Part shown: positions 26,634 through 35,520 of the stretch, one piece after another
Numbering within the stretch: the first letter of the stretch is position 1
Layout of the letters: every line of letters starts with the position of its first letter
Position numbers and translations under genes: made by a program
DNA from: Silicimonas sp.
Lineage (GTDB): Bacteria; Pseudomonadota; Alphaproteobacteria; Rhodobacterales; Rhodobacteraceae
Reading direction: 5' to 3'
DNA length: 64,000 nucleotides
Assembly (NCBI GenBank): GCA_022824525.1
Contig: JAJDZT010000089.1
Span: forward strand, 1-64,000
Notes under the pieces: model-generated
The model's input: the letters and a program-made list of their open reading frames with translations, nothing else
Database searches by the model: none
What the model was told of the DNA's origin: nothing

Positions 26634-27227
26634 CTAAACAGTTATGCAGGGCGTGGCACGCAGAATGCGCACATTCAGGTCTGAAGATTTGAGCGCCTCC
26701 AGTAGGCGCGCGGAGATCACGACGGTTTTGGAAAACCGCTCATCAATGAATGCGTCCAGATCACCAACCGCCTGCGAACGGACTGCGAGTGTGGTTTCCA
26801 TTGAAGTAACATAGGTGCCAAACTTGCTTGGCCCCCAAAGCTCAAGCGACTGCTCAGGGTCGAACGCATCCGGCACGGACGCAATGTTGATCAGGAAGTA
26901 TTTTTCATCTTCAGCGGCTTCCATGCCAGCGTCGTAAAGCGTCAACGGAAAAAACCGGGAGCGACCGAGTTTCATGCTGCGCAGCACATCGGCAGCCGCT
27001 TCTGTAGCCACCGGCAAGGAACTGGCTATTTCGAAGAAGTCACCAAGCCTTTTGCGTACGACATCCACGTCTCGCGTGTAGCCCCAACGCATCCGTGTAG
27101 GCACAACCTCTTCGGAAAGAAGGACACCGCGATGAATCTTGTCGCTCAGCTTCAGGATATCGCGCTCATCGATGTCTATGTCGATGGAATGGATATTCAA
27201 TTCCAGTTTGTAGTAGTCAGCCGACAT
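26634..27227 (-). CDS. Hypothetical protein, possibly Imm11/DUF1629-like
   Basis: The 197-residue soluble protein has no signal peptide. The overall pattern, an N-terminal strand-rich part and a C-terminal segment that ends with a helix followed by a hydrophobic strand (SARLLEALKSSDLNVRILRA), recalls DUF1629/Imm11-type immunity proteins. No toxin gene is next to it, so if it is an immunity protein it is an orphan. It is flanked by non-coding gaps of 175 and 185 bp. The family call is tentative; the CDS itself is convincing. Confidence 0.55.
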   Translation of the reverse strand: MSADYYKLELNIHSIDIDIDERDILKLSDKIHRGVLLSEEVVPTRMRWGYTRDVDVVRKRLGDFFEIASSLPVATEAAADVLRSMKLGRSRFFPLTLYDAGMEAAEDEKYFLINIASVPDAFDPEQSLELWGPSKFGTYVTSMETTLAVRSQAVGDLDAFIDERFSKTVVISARLLEALKSSDLNVRILRATPCITV

Positions 27228-27412
27228 TCTTGCAGTGTGTGTGCTCAGGGTAAAATGCAGTGTTCACTCAAGTTGAATCACTATCGCATTTCAAGCCTGA
27301 ACTTGCACGGCTTTGGATAACTTGCCGAGCCCTGTCTTTTGGGGCTCAAAGCAGACATCGTCCCGAGGACGTTTGGCGCGGCTCAGGGCGGGTAGCTGAA
27401 GACTGATGGGGC

Positions 27413-27856
27413 TTAATCAAACTTCGCAGACGGTGCCAGCACTGTCGCTTCGCCCTTTAGGACGGGTTTGCCGTCTACCAGGGCGCGCGTGTCGAGACGG
27501 ACGCGGCGTTTGCCGTAGTCGATCTCCAGCACCTCGACTTCCGCCGTCACCAGATCGCCGGGGCGCACCGGGGCAAGAAACTTCAGCGATTGACCGAGAT
27601 ACACCGTGCCGTGGCCCGGCAGTTGCTCCCCGATGACCGCCGAGATCAGACCCGCGGTCAGCATGCCATGCGCAATGCGGCCTTCGAAGATCGTGTCCAT
27701 CGCGTAGGCATCATCCATGTGGACAGGGTTGTTGTCGGTGGAGACCTGCGCGAAGAGCTCAATATCAAGGTCTGTGATTTCCTTCGTCAGTGAGCGCATC
27801 ATGCCCACTTCGAGGTCCTCGATGACAATCGTGCCTCTGGGTTGATTGTCCAACAT
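27413..27856 (-). CDS. MaoC-like (R)-specific enoyl-CoA hydratase
   Basis: The 147-residue hot-dog protein carries the hydratase-2 motif STDNNPVHMDDAYA followed by GRIAHGMLTAG, which holds the catalytic Asp and His. Proteins of this size (PhaJ type) hydrate trans-2-enoyl-CoA to (R)-3-hydroxyacyl-CoA, linking beta-oxidation to polyhydroxyalkanoate or other CoA pathways. The start at 27856 is preceded by GAGGAG. It is monocistronic, with an inverted repeat 40-70 nt upstream. Confidence 0.88.
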   Translation of the reverse strand: MLDNQPRGTIVIEDLEVGMMRSLTKEITDLDIELFAQVSTDNNPVHMDDAYAMDTIFEGRIAHGMLTAGLISAVIGEQLPGHGTVYLGQSLKFLAPVRPGDLVTAEVEVLEIDYGKRRVRLDTRALVDGKPVLKGEATVLAPSAKFD

Positions 27857-27894
27857 CGAAGTCTCCTCGCAATATTTGAACGCACTATACGCTT

Positions 27895-27928
27895 AATGCG
27901 AAACTTTATTACTTTCAGAAATCGCATT
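27895..27928. promoter_or_regulatory. Inverted repeat upstream of the maoC-like gene
   Basis: Seven-base arms AATGCGA and TCGCATT are separated by 20 nt, 39-72 nt upstream of the maoC-like start. It is a possible operator for this gene; the spacing is wide and chance cannot be excluded. Confidence 0.3.
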
Positions 27929-28076
27929 TGCCAAGGTCTTTCTGCATCGCGGCGTCACTCGTTCCGGTGCTGTCGCGATTTGGTCGCGAGAAGGAACGGA
28001 TTGTTTCCGGAGCGTCTCTGGTCCTTGGATTTCAATCCTATAGGGTGCGCTCACGGATCAATGGTGGGGGCCAAGG

Positions 28077-28193
28077 ATGCCGAAACGACTGCTCGACATG
28101 CTTTTGGGCTCAGAAGATGCTGTGCCCGGAGATTACATATTGGCTTTGGTTGCGACCGTCGGATTGATGATCGCGGTTCTGGTGGGCATGTAG
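28077..28193 (+). CDS. Possible 38-residue single-TM protein
   Basis: A short frame starting at an ATG preceded by GTGGGGGCCAAGG encodes a basic N-terminus (MPKRLLDMLLG), an acidic turn and one membrane helix (YILALVATVGLMIAVLVG). It lies 25 nt before a two-TM protein gene on the same strand, so the two may form an operon. The composition is protein-like, but the length leaves room for chance. Confidence 0.5.
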   Translation: MPKRLLDMLLGSEDAVPGDYILALVATVGLMIAVLVGM

Positions 28194-28218
28194 AAGACTG
28201 GTCTTCAAGGGAAGCAGT

Positions 28219-28563
28219 ATGTCCAGTTTCGGACAGCCGTTACGTATGCTCTTTGCGCGACACGAGCTGTGGGCGGTCGAGACGGCGATGAGGTTCCCGT
28301 TCTTCGCGCTCTTCATTCACGCTACGCTTTGGGTGTGGGGGCTTCTTGCCGTTCCTGTCTTAATCGTGCTGCTTCTGGTCCTGGGAGGTTCGGTGATTGG
28401 GGCCGCTATAATGACTGCAATCACGCTTCCGTTTCTTCTGGCGTTTTTCCTGTGGTTTTCCCGTTGGTACTTCCTCTGCGTCGGGCTGGTTTGCGGACGT
28501 CGCAGAATGGCGGAGAACAAGCTTCGGCAAGTCAGGCTTCGATTGGGGCTGTCAGACGCCTAG
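28219..28563 (+). CDS. Small two-TM membrane protein
   Basis: The 114-residue product has two or three hydrophobic segments (about 25-60 and 60-90, [18 protein letters not shown] and [18 protein letters not shown]) and a basic C-terminal tail. AAGGGAAG precedes the ATG. I recognise no family. It overlaps the end of prs by 4 nt in convergent orientation. Confidence 0.7.
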   Translation: MSSFGQPLRMLFARHELWAVETAMRFPFFALFIHATLWVWGLLAVPVLIVLLLVLGGSVIGAAIMTAITLPFLLAFFLWFSRWYFLCVGLVCGRRRMAENKLRQVRLRLGLSDA

Positions 28564-29576
28564 ACCTTGTACATCCCGTCATAGATTGGCTCGAGCGTCT
28601 CGTGATCGAAGAGGCTGGAGACGGAGGTTCCGTGCCAGATGTTCATGATGGCCTGCGCGAACATGGGCGCCGTGGGCACGATGCGAATGTTCTTGGCCGC
28701 TTTGGTGGCTTCGGTCGGTTCGATCGTGTCGGTAACGACGAGGCTTTTCATGACAGAGTTCGTCACGCGCTCGATCGCGGGCCCGGACAACACGCCATGT
28801 GAGATATAGGCGTGAACTTCCTTGGCGCCTGCGTCCATCAGCGTCTCAGCGCCTTTGCAGAGCGTACCGGCCGTATCGACGATGTCGTCGACAACGATGC
28901 AGACCCTGTCTTTCACGTCGCCGATCACGGTCATCTCCGCGATTTCACCGGGCTTTTCGCGCCGCTTGTCGACGATTGAGAGCGGAGCACCGATCCGTTG
29001 GGCAAGCTCGCGCGCGCGGGCGACGCCGCCCACGTCCGGCGACACGACCGTTACTTCTCCAAGCTGATCCTTGAAGGCGTGACGGACATCGAGCGCGAAG
29101 ATCGGCGCGGCATAGAGGTTGTCCACGGGGATGTCGAAGAAGCCCTGAATCTGCGCGGCGTGGAGATCCATGGTGAGTACGCGCTCAATGCCTGCGCTGA
29201 CCATCATGTTGGCGACAAGCTTGGCCGTTATCGGCGTGCGCGCTTTCGTGCGGCGATCCTGGCGAGCATAGCCGAAATAAGGGATGACGGCCGTGATGCG
29301 TTGCGCCGAGGACCGACGCAGGGCGTCCGACATGATCAACAGCTCCATCAGGTTGTCGTTCGCGGGGTTCGACGTTGACTGGAGAATGAACATATCTTCG
29401 CCGCGGACGTTCTCGAAAACTTCGACGAATATCTCGCCGTCGTTGAAACGTTCCACCCGTGCATCGACGAGGCCGACGCTGACACCCCGATGCATTGACA
29501 TGCGTCGGGCAACAGCCTTCGCAAGCCCGGGGTTACCGTTTCCAGATATGATCTTGGGTTCCTGAAGTTGAGGCAT
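28560..29576 (-). CDS. prs: Ribose-phosphate pyrophosphokinase
   Basis: Prs makes PRPP from ribose 5-phosphate and ATP for nucleotide, histidine and tryptophan synthesis. The 338-residue product has the N-terminal [10 protein letters not shown], the ATP/ribose-binding loops ([29 protein letters not shown]), the catalytic-loop lysine-rich KRREKPG, and the PRPP-binding motif [12 protein letters not shown]. The start at 29576 fits the family length; the open frame upstream lacks support. It is monocistronic. Confidence 0.96.
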   Translation of the reverse strand: MPQLQEPKIISGNGNPGLAKAVARRMSMHRGVSVGLVDARVERFNDGEIFVEVFENVRGEDMFILQSTSNPANDNLMELLIMSDALRRSSAQRITAVIPYFGYARQDRRTKARTPITAKLVANMMVSAGIERVLTMDLHAAQIQGFFDIPVDNLYAAPIFALDVRHAFKDQLGEVTVVSPDVGGVARARELAQRIGAPLSIVDKRREKPGEIAEMTVIGDVKDRVCIVVDDIVDTAGTLCKGAETLMDAGAKEVHAYISHGVLSGPAIERVTNSVMKSLVVTDTIEPTEATKAAKNIRIVPTAPMFAQAIMNIWHGTSVSSLFDHETLEPIYDGMYKV

Positions 29577-29686
29577 TGGCAGCACTGTCCCTTTGGTCCG
29601 CTTCTCGTAACGGATTCGTAACGTTGACACCGCTTAACACGGGCATAGGGTCAGGCAAACACGAACGCCGAGGAGAACCCCGCAAA

Positions 29687-30286
29687 ATGGCGCATATTGA
29701 CTATTACCTCGCGACGATTTCCCCGAATTGCTATCTTGCCGGCACACGCCCGGCGGAAATTGCGGCAAAACATGGGGCGACGATTACGTACAAGCCTCTC
29801 GACATCATGGGTCTCTTTTCGCGTACCGGAGGTGTGCCGCCAGGGCAGCGTCATCAGTCCCGGCAGGAATATCGCCTTATGGAGATGGAGCGCAGTTCAA
29901 AGCTTGCGGGTTTGCCGCTGAACTTGAAACCCGCGCATTGGCCGACCAACCCGGCTCCAGCGTCTTATGCTCTGATCGCAGCACAAAAAGCCGGTGGCGG
30001 TGACCTTGGAGGACTGGTTTTCGCAATAACGCGCGCGTGTTGGGCGGAAGAGAAAGACGTTGCCGACGATGCCGTAATCAAAGAATGTCTGGAAGCGAAC
30101 GGTTTCGATCCTTCACTTGCGGACACCGGTCTGCTTTCAGGGGCCGAGACGTATGAAGCGAACCTGGAAGAGGCGGTGAATGCTGGCGTCTTTGGCGCGC
30201 CCTTCTTCATCACGGATGATGGCGCGCGCTTCTGGGGACAGGATCGGATTGAGCAGTTGGACATGCATCTTGGAGGCCAGCTCTAA
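29687..30286 (+). CDS. DsbA-fold 2-hydroxychromene-2-carboxylate isomerase family protein
   Basis: The 199-residue product is a kappa-class GST/HCCA isomerase relative with a thioredoxin-like fold: IDYYLATISPNCYLAG at the start, where the Ser-Pro takes the place of a DsbA active site, and AGVFGAPFFITDDGARFWGQDR near the end. Such enzymes isomerise aromatic-degradation intermediates with glutathione or move other substrates; the actual substrate is unknown. GAGGAG precedes the ATG at 29687. The next gene starts 3 nt after its stop. Confidence 0.85.
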   Translation: MAHIDYYLATISPNCYLAGTRPAEIAAKHGATITYKPLDIMGLFSRTGGVPPGQRHQSRQEYRLMEMERSSKLAGLPLNLKPAHWPTNPAPASYALIAAQKAGGGDLGGLVFAITRACWAEEKDVADDAVIKECLEANGFDPSLADTGLLSGAETYEANLEEAVNAGVFGAPFFITDDGARFWGQDRIEQLDMHLGGQL

Positions 30287-30289
30287 ACT

Positions 30290-31060
30290 ATGGCGGTGAA
30301 GCAACCTCTGGCGCTCATTCATTGCGCACTTGGACGGGCGTCGAATTGGCGGCCGTTCCTGAACGCGATCGAGCGCCCGATTTCTCCGTTGCTGATCGAA
30401 TTGCCAGGACACGGGCTTGCGGAGAAATACGACACGTCCCGCGACTACTCCGATCAGGCCGTCGAATTGGCGCTGGAGGAAATGCCTTCTGAGCCAGTTC
30501 CGTTGATCGGGCATTCCTTTGGAGCGGTGCTTGCGCTGCGAATTGCTGTCGAACGTCCGTACCGCGTGTCCTCGCTGGTCCTTGTAGAGCCGGTGTTCTT
30601 TGCGGCCGTGAAAGGGCGCTGGGCATTCGAAAAGGTGGAGCGGGACCTGTCCAGTTTCCACAAGAAGATGGCGGCAGCTGAGCATGCGACCGCCGCGAAG
30701 GAGTTTCACGCAATTTGGGGCGATGGCACGCCTTGGAGCGAACTTACGCCAGATCAGCGCGCGTATATGGTGGACCGTATCCCCTTGATCCCGCCGGGAG
30801 ACGCGCTTCTTATCGATGATCGGCGGGGGCTATTGATGGAAGATCGGCTGGAAGAACTCGATATGCCGGTCACGTTTGTCGATGGCGGGGATACGCACCC
30901 CGTTATCCCGGAGATCATCTCGACCATTGGCGACCGGATCCCGGATGCGGAATGGGTGACGGTACCGGAGGCGGGTCACATGTTGCCAATGACACATCCC
31001 GAGCGGCTGCTTGAAGCTGTGGGTGATCGCCTGTTTGTGGAGCCGCCGAAGCTCGATTGA
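30290..31060 (+). CDS. Alpha/beta hydrolase
   Basis: The 256-residue product has the nucleophile elbow GHSFGAV (S76), an oxyanion-side ALIHCALGRASNW, the acid region VTFVDGGDTHPV and the late histidine EAGHMLPMTHPE. It has no signal peptide, so it is cytoplasmic. It lies 3 nt after the isomerase-family gene and is probably co-translated. The substrate is unknown. Confidence 0.88.
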   Translation: MAVKQPLALIHCALGRASNWRPFLNAIERPISPLLIELPGHGLAEKYDTSRDYSDQAVELALEEMPSEPVPLIGHSFGAVLALRIAVERPYRVSSLVLVEPVFFAAVKGRWAFEKVERDLSSFHKKMAAAEHATAAKEFHAIWGDGTPWSELTPDQRAYMVDRIPLIPPGDALLIDDRRGLLMEDRLEELDMPVTFVDGGDTHPVIPEIISTIGDRIPDAEWVTVPEAGHMLPMTHPERLLEAVGDRLFVEPPKLD

Positions 31061-31063
31061 CCG

Positions 31064-31561
31064 TTATTCCGTCAGGTCGTGCCGAACGACGTTGAAGCCT
31101 TCTGCATCCGTCGGCGGGACGAAGAATTTCGATACCTGGTGAAACTGCTCTTCCGTCACGGCGAAGGCGTGCTTTCCGTCGGCATTCCGCGCGCGTAGTC
31201 TTTCCAGAAGGAGCTCATCTGGCGCTTCAAGCACATGAAGCCTGTGATCCACGCCCGACTGGTCGATGATCCCACGCATCCAGCTTCGGCTTTCCACGGT
31301 GTTGGCCTGGAAATCGAGCACCACGGACAGGCCCGATTGCAGCAGGGCGACGATATGAGGTGCCATGGCATCCCGCAGCTTGGAAGAGCAGCGAACGAAG
31401 TCTTTGGGCGTGGTCATCTGGTCCGAATAAAGCGACGACAACCAGTCGTCTTCGGAGATCAGAACCGTGCCGCTTTCCGACGCAAGTGTGCCCGCCAGCG
31501 TAGACTTTCCTGCGGCAATCTTTCCGCAAAGCATATGCAGCGTCGGTTTTTTCGCAGACAT
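31064..31561 (-). CDS. P-loop kinase-like ATPase (AAA_33 type)
   Basis: The 165-residue protein has Walker A GKIAAGKS (13-20), a DDW motif after strand 2 (LISEDDWLSS) and a lid-like RLRARNADGKH. Small ATP-dependent kinases of this type phosphorylate sugars, nucleosides, antibiotics or toxin targets. The substrate is unknown. It starts at 31561, with tpiA 29 nt upstream on the same strand, so it may be transcribed with tpiA. Confidence 0.8.
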   Translation of the reverse strand: MSAKKPTLHMLCGKIAAGKSTLAGTLASESGTVLISEDDWLSSLYSDQMTTPKDFVRCSSKLRDAMAPHIVALLQSGLSVVLDFQANTVESRSWMRGIIDQSGVDHRLHVLEAPDELLLERLRARNADGKHAFAVTEEQFHQVSKFFVPPTDAEGFNVVRHDLTE

Positions 31562-31590
31562 GTGCGGTGCGCTCCCCTGCGGTTATGTCG

Positions 31591-32328
31591 TTAGCCTAGG
31601 GCGCTCACAATCCCGCCGAAATCAGCAGCCTTGAGGGAGGCTCCGCCCACAAGGGCGCCATCGACATTCGAGACGCCGAAAATCTCGTTCGCATTCGACG
31701 GTTTTACGGATCCACCGTAGAGAAGGCGCATGCCGGACGCGTCATCGCCAAAACGGGCTGTCAGTTGAGTGCGCATGTCGTCGTGGACTTCACCGATCTC
31801 GTCAAGCGTGGGAACTTTGCCAGTGCCAATTGCCCAGACCGGTTCGTAAGCAATGACGGTGTTCGATGCCGTCGCGCCATCGGGAACCGAGCCCCGCAAC
31901 TGAGCGCCTACAATAGCAAGCGTTTGGCCCGCCTCACGCTGCTCCAAGGTTTCGCCCACGCAGACGATGGCAGTCAGACCCGCGCGCCAAGCCGCTTCGG
32001 CCTTTGCACGCACCGTTGCGTCGGTTTCCCCGTGATCAGCACGACGCTCGCTATGGCCAACGATCACGTAGGTGGCCCCGGCATCGGAGAGCATTTCGGC
32101 TGAGACGTCGCCTGTGTGCGCGCCGGACGCCGCCACGTGGCAATCTTGTCCGCCCGTATCGATTGCTGTGCCGGAGGCGCGCTCGGAGAGCTTCGAAAGC
32201 AGTGTCGACGGAGGACAGATGAGCACCTCGCAACCGGGGGCGGGGTGTGCTGCGGCGAGCGCGTCAATCTCGGCAAGGCTTTCGGCCAGCCCGTTCATCT
32301 TCCAGTTTCCTGCGGCGAGTTTTTTCAT
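31591..32328 (-). CDS. tpiA: Triose-phosphate isomerase
   Basis: TpiA interconverts dihydroxyacetone phosphate and glyceraldehyde 3-phosphate. The 245-residue TIM barrel shows GNWKMNG with the N-terminal catalytic Lys, VIVGHSERR with the catalytic His, [11 protein letters not shown] with catalytic Glu, and the phosphate-binding [12 protein letters not shown]. Length is normal. Confidence 0.97.
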   Translation of the reverse strand: MKKLAAGNWKMNGLAESLAEIDALAAAHPAPGCEVLICPPSTLLSKLSERASGTAIDTGGQDCHVAASGAHTGDVSAEMLSDAGATYVIVGHSERRADHGETDATVRAKAEAAWRAGLTAIVCVGETLEQREAGQTLAIVGAQLRGSVPDGATASNTVIAYEPVWAIGTGKVPTLDEIGEVHDDMRTQLTARFGDDASGMRLLYGGSVKPSNANEIFGVSNVDGALVGGASLKAADFGGIVSALG

Positions 32329-32377
32329 CTTGGTTCTCCGTTCTGGCCTCCGGGATGCCGTGAAGCGAGGCGAAAGG

Positions 32378-33805
32378 TCAAGGGGTCAGGCAGGTCGCTG
32401 GCATCCGCCAGAAGCCGAACCGCAGACCTGCGTAAATGCCTTCGTTGGGTGCGTGGGCGCCGACTTCGCGAGCGCCTTCGCAATCGGGTGGCGCACTGTG
32501 AACAAAAAGGACGTCGTCGGTTGTTCCTGCGGGCAGGGGAAATGTTTGCTCGTAGAAGTTTCGTGGCTTGCCGTCTGGTGGCGGTGCATAGATTTCGAAT
32601 GGCTCGCCCCAGAGCGTGTGGAACATGTCCGCAAGAACACCCCGGCGCACGCCGACCAGAATGGACAGGTTTTCAGCCTTGGCTGTTTCCGCGGCGGCCA
32701 CCGTGAGGGCTTCAGGTCCGAGATATCGTTTGGCGAGCAAAGTTCCATCAGGCAGGCGGAGCCTGTCGGCGGTCATGTAGGCCAGTGGCAAAGCGATGGC
32801 GACGAGGGTGCCAAGTGAAAGTGAGATCTTCAGCAATCTTGGACCGAGCGTTGCCGCGGCAAGCGCCGAACCTGCGACATAGGCTGTCACCGCCCAATTC
32901 GCGTTGGCGCCCGCACGTGCGGCCTGAACCGTCATCAGCAGAATGACGGGAAGCGATAACAGAAGCAGTGCCCGGCTTTCCGGCCCGCGTCGCCCGAATG
33001 TCACCAGCGCAAACAAGAGCGCGCCAAACAGGAGGGGACCGAATACCACCAACTGCGATGCTACAAACTCAAGCCCTGCAGACGGATTGAACAGCACCTC
33101 CCCAAGCTTTGCGTTGTCTTCCGCCACGTGCCGGAAGGTGGTGCCGCCGTTTTGCAGGTTCCAGAGCAGGTTCGGCGACAAGACAAGGATTGCCGTCACC
33201 GCGCTGACAGCTGCATCCCGCCAGCCGATTCTTGCGGACGGTACGAACAGCGCGGCAGTTGCAAGGAGCAAGGGAAGATAAAGCGCGGCATACTTTCCGA
33301 GCATTCCCATGCCTGCGGCCAGCCCCAGCACCAGTGCCCAGACCAGCGACGGCTTAACCCGGAGATACGTCCAAGCCAGAAGCCCGAGTGCAAAGAACGG
33401 GAGCATGACTGTATCTGTTGAAAACTGCCAGCTACCAACGGCGACGAAAGGCAGCGTGACGTAAAGTACAGCGGCCCATGGGCCTGTGTTCCCGCCGTAC
33501 AATCGAGCTGCCGTCAGACCGATCAATCCTCCGGTGATCGCGTGGAGAACCGGTCCGGACACCCTGATCCAATATTGGTGATCCGAACCGGCGAGTTCGG
33601 TCACCGCCGCAAGCCAGAACGCAATCAGCGGTGGTTTCGAGAAATAGCCCCAGTCGAGGTTTTGACCCCAAAGCCAGTATTGGGCTTCATCCACCCAGAG
33701 GTCCGTTCGGTCAAAAGCGAGCGTCAGAACGCGCCAAGCCGTCAGGACGAGAATGAAGAGCGCGGCGCGCGCGGGCTCAGAGTACGGCGCTGCGCTTTTC
33801 GACAT
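32378..33805 (-). CDS. GT39-type (ArnT/RgtA-like) polyprenyl-P-sugar glycosyltransferase
   Basis: The 475-residue integral membrane protein has the N-terminal Asp-Glu pair used by GT-C enzymes ([15 protein letters not shown]) and [12 protein letters not shown], with about 10-12 membrane segments and a C-terminal periplasmic domain. It would transfer a sugar from a polyprenyl-phosphate donor to an acceptor such as lipid A or core in the periplasm. It overlaps the small LAB_N-domain gene by 29 nt, and that gene overlaps a GT2 gene by 20 nt, so the three form one coupled operon. Confidence 0.88.
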   Translation of the reverse strand: MSKSAAPYSEPARAALFILVLTAWRVLTLAFDRTDLWVDEAQYWLWGQNLDWGYFSKPPLIAFWLAAVTELAGSDHQYWIRVSGPVLHAITGGLIGLTAARLYGGNTGPWAAVLYVTLPFVAVGSWQFSTDTVMLPFFALGLLAWTYLRVKPSLVWALVLGLAAGMGMLGKYAALYLPLLLATAALFVPSARIGWRDAAVSAVTAILVLSPNLLWNLQNGGTTFRHVAEDNAKLGEVLFNPSAGLEFVASQLVVFGPLLFGALLFALVTFGRRGPESRALLLLSLPVILLMTVQAARAGANANWAVTAYVAGSALAAATLGPRLLKISLSLGTLVAIALPLAYMTADRLRLPDGTLLAKRYLGPEALTVAAAETAKAENLSILVGVRRGVLADMFHTLWGEPFEIYAPPPDGKPRNFYEQTFPLPAGTTDDVLFVHSAPPDCEGAREVGAHAPNEGIYAGLRFGFWRMPATCLTP

Positions 33806-34088
33806 GAATTAGCCAGAGGTTACGGGCGTACACCACGACGCCGAACGCCTGTCCCAGAATGATGACCGGTTCGCCACGATAGATGCCGTAGGCCAACAAG
33901 AGCAGTCCCCCCATAATGGAGAACCACCAAAAGGCTACGGGCATGACAGATTTGCGTGCCTTTTCCGAACTGATCCATTGAATCAGGAAACGCGCCGAGA
34001 ACATGAGCTGTGCGAACAGCCCAACGCCCAACCACACAAGATCAAGCGTCGAAGTGACTTTGAAATATTCAAGAAGGCTCTGGATCAT
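33777..34088 (-). CDS. LAB_N (lipid-A-disaccharide synthase N-terminal domain) membrane protein
   Basis: The 103-residue protein has three membrane segments with the LAB_N pattern (GLFAQLMFSARFLIQWISSE and MPVAFWWFSIMGGLLLLAYG). Proteins like this accompany polyprenyl-sugar synthases and transferases, where they may help flip the lipid-linked sugar. The overlap at both ends (20 nt with GT2, 29 nt with GT39) supports a stoichiometric membrane complex. Confidence 0.88.
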   Translation of the reverse strand: MIQSLLEYFKVTSTLDLVWLGVGLFAQLMFSARFLIQWISSEKARKSVMPVAFWWFSIMGGLLLLAYGIYRGEPVIILGQAFGVVVYARNLWLIHVEKRSAVL

Positions 34089-34812
34089 CCGGCCACCTCG
34101 TTTCGTCTCGGGATACGCGCTTTGTCCGCCGGATCAGCCACATGACCCCGAATAGGTCAACAGCACCCACGATTGCGCGTTGGAGATTGGTATAATTGGA
34201 AGCCCCGGCATGCCGCTCGGCATGCGATACGGGAAGGTGCATCACGCTCAGCCCCTGCGCCTTGAAAAGGGCAGGCAGGTAGCGATGCATATGATTGAAG
34301 AACGGAAGAGAGAGAAAATCGTCCCGTCGGAAAGCCTTCAGACCGCAGCCGGTATCACGGGTGCCGTCCCGGAGCAGCAGGGAACGAAGCCCATTTGCGA
34401 AACGGCTGGCCCAACGCTTTGACAATGTGTCCTGCCGTTTCTGCCGTTCTCCCGCGACAAGGCCTGGCGGTGTATCCCCCAGAAGTGGGGCAACCATGTT
34501 CGGGATTTCCGACGGCGGGTTTTGCCCATCGCCGTCCATGGTGCATATGACGGCTCCGCGGGCGGCCATGACGCCGGAATGGACAGCCGCAGATTGGCCT
34601 GCGGATCGTGGATGCTGAACGATGCGAAGCCACGGTTTTCCAAGTGCCTTCGCTTTCTCTGCGGTCCCATCGTCAGAGCCATCATCGACGAAAACAGCTT
34701 CGAAGTTTTGGTCTGCGCATGCCTCTTCGATTGCCGCGACCAGATGCGCGACATTGTCAGCTTCGTTCTTCATTGGAACGACGATGGAGAAGTCTGGCCT
34801 GCTCTCCGCCAT
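34069..34812 (-). CDS. GT2 polyprenyl-phosphate glycosyltransferase (ArnC/RgtE-like)
   Basis: The 247-residue protein has a GT-A fold with the N-terminal FSIVVPMKNEADNV, the VFVDDGSDDGT nucleotide-binding motif, MDGDGQNPP with the DxD metal site and the acceptor segment GLKAFRRDD. It lacks the two C-terminal membrane helices seen in some dolichyl-phosphate synthases. It is the first gene of the GT2-LAB_N-GT39 operon and likely makes the lipid-linked sugar donor. Confidence 0.88.
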   Translation of the reverse strand: MAESRPDFSIVVPMKNEADNVAHLVAAIEEACADQNFEAVFVDDGSDDGTAEKAKALGKPWLRIVQHPRSAGQSAAVHSGVMAARGAVICTMDGDGQNPPSEIPNMVAPLLGDTPPGLVAGERQKRQDTLSKRWASRFANGLRSLLLRDGTRDTGCGLKAFRRDDFLSLPFFNHMHRYLPALFKAQGLSVMHLPVSHAERHAGASNYTNLQRAIVGAVDLFGVMWLIRRTKRVSRDETRWPDDPEPS

Positions 34813-34979
34813 ATGCCCGCTGCCCGTTTTTTCTATGCTTTGGCTTTGCGGGGCAGGCTACAGGAAGGCAAGCGGAAAGTAACGCAGGTTTCAGACATCA
34901 GCGAAAAACGGACACTTGATGCCGGGATTTGGCTTCAGGGGGTAGGGATGGCCGGACTGATCAGGCCCTTCGCCGCAAC

Positions 34980-35363
34980 TCAGGAGTTGTTCGCGCGCTC
35001 GGCCGCCAGCTCTTCGACGTCTTTGAACTTGATCGATTCCCCGCAGCCGCAAGCATCTGCAACATTGGGATTGCGGAACTTGAAGCCGCTCTCGAGAAGC
35101 GAGGTTTCGTAGTCGATTTCAGTCCCGAACAGGAACATCTGGGCCATCGGCGCGATCATCACACGCGCACCGTCCTGTTCGACCACTTCATCGTTCGGAT
35201 CAATCTCGGCCGCGTAATCCATGGTGTACTCCATGCCCGCGCATCCGCCTTTTTTGACACCAATCCGAAGGCCCTGATGGCCTTCTTTTTCCATTAGCTT
35301 GCGGATATGGCGCACAGCGGCGTCCGTGATTGTAACAGGTGATTTGCCGGGAATGCCGAACAT
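34980..35363 (-). CDS. erpA: A-type Fe-S cluster insertion protein
   Basis: The 127-residue HesB/IscA-family protein has the three cluster-ligand cysteines C41 (KGGCAGMEYTM), C105 and C107 (ADACGCGES). It carries [2Fe-2S]/[4Fe-4S] clusters to apoproteins. The start at 35363 has AGGAG at 7-nt spacing. ErpA and IscA/SufA are hard to separate by sequence alone. The gap of 167 bp toward the GT2 gene shows no feature. Confidence 0.9.
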   Translation of the reverse strand: MFGIPGKSPVTITDAAVRHIRKLMEKEGHQGLRIGVKKGGCAGMEYTMDYAAEIDPNDEVVEQDGARVMIAPMAQMFLFGTEIDYETSLLESGFKFRNPNVADACGCGESIKFKDVEELAAERANNS

Positions 35364-35455
35364 CGTGTGTCTCCTTGAATTTCCAAGATAGGAGGTTGCC
35401 TGAGGTGTCTCAAGCGTCTTGGCGTGAAATCCCTGAAACTCTTCGAGAATATGTA

Positions 35456-35485
35456 ACGCGCGCCGCAATTTCTTGGGGCGCGCGT
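35456..35485 (-). terminator. 9-bp GC hairpin downstream of the phosphodiesterase gene
   Basis: A perfect 9-bp stem (acgcgcgcc/ggcgcgcgt) with a 12-nt loop lies between the broken phosphodiesterase gene and erpA. The T-run is weak on both strands, so it may be a transcription-attenuating hairpin rather than a full intrinsic terminator. Confidence 0.45.
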
Positions 35486-35520
35486 AATTCTTGACTTTGG
35501 AGCAGATCTCACTGCCCGGG

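Noticed and set aside
27327..27347. Hairpin gagccc/gggctc as a terminator
   Set aside because: The stem is short and there is no T-run on either strand.
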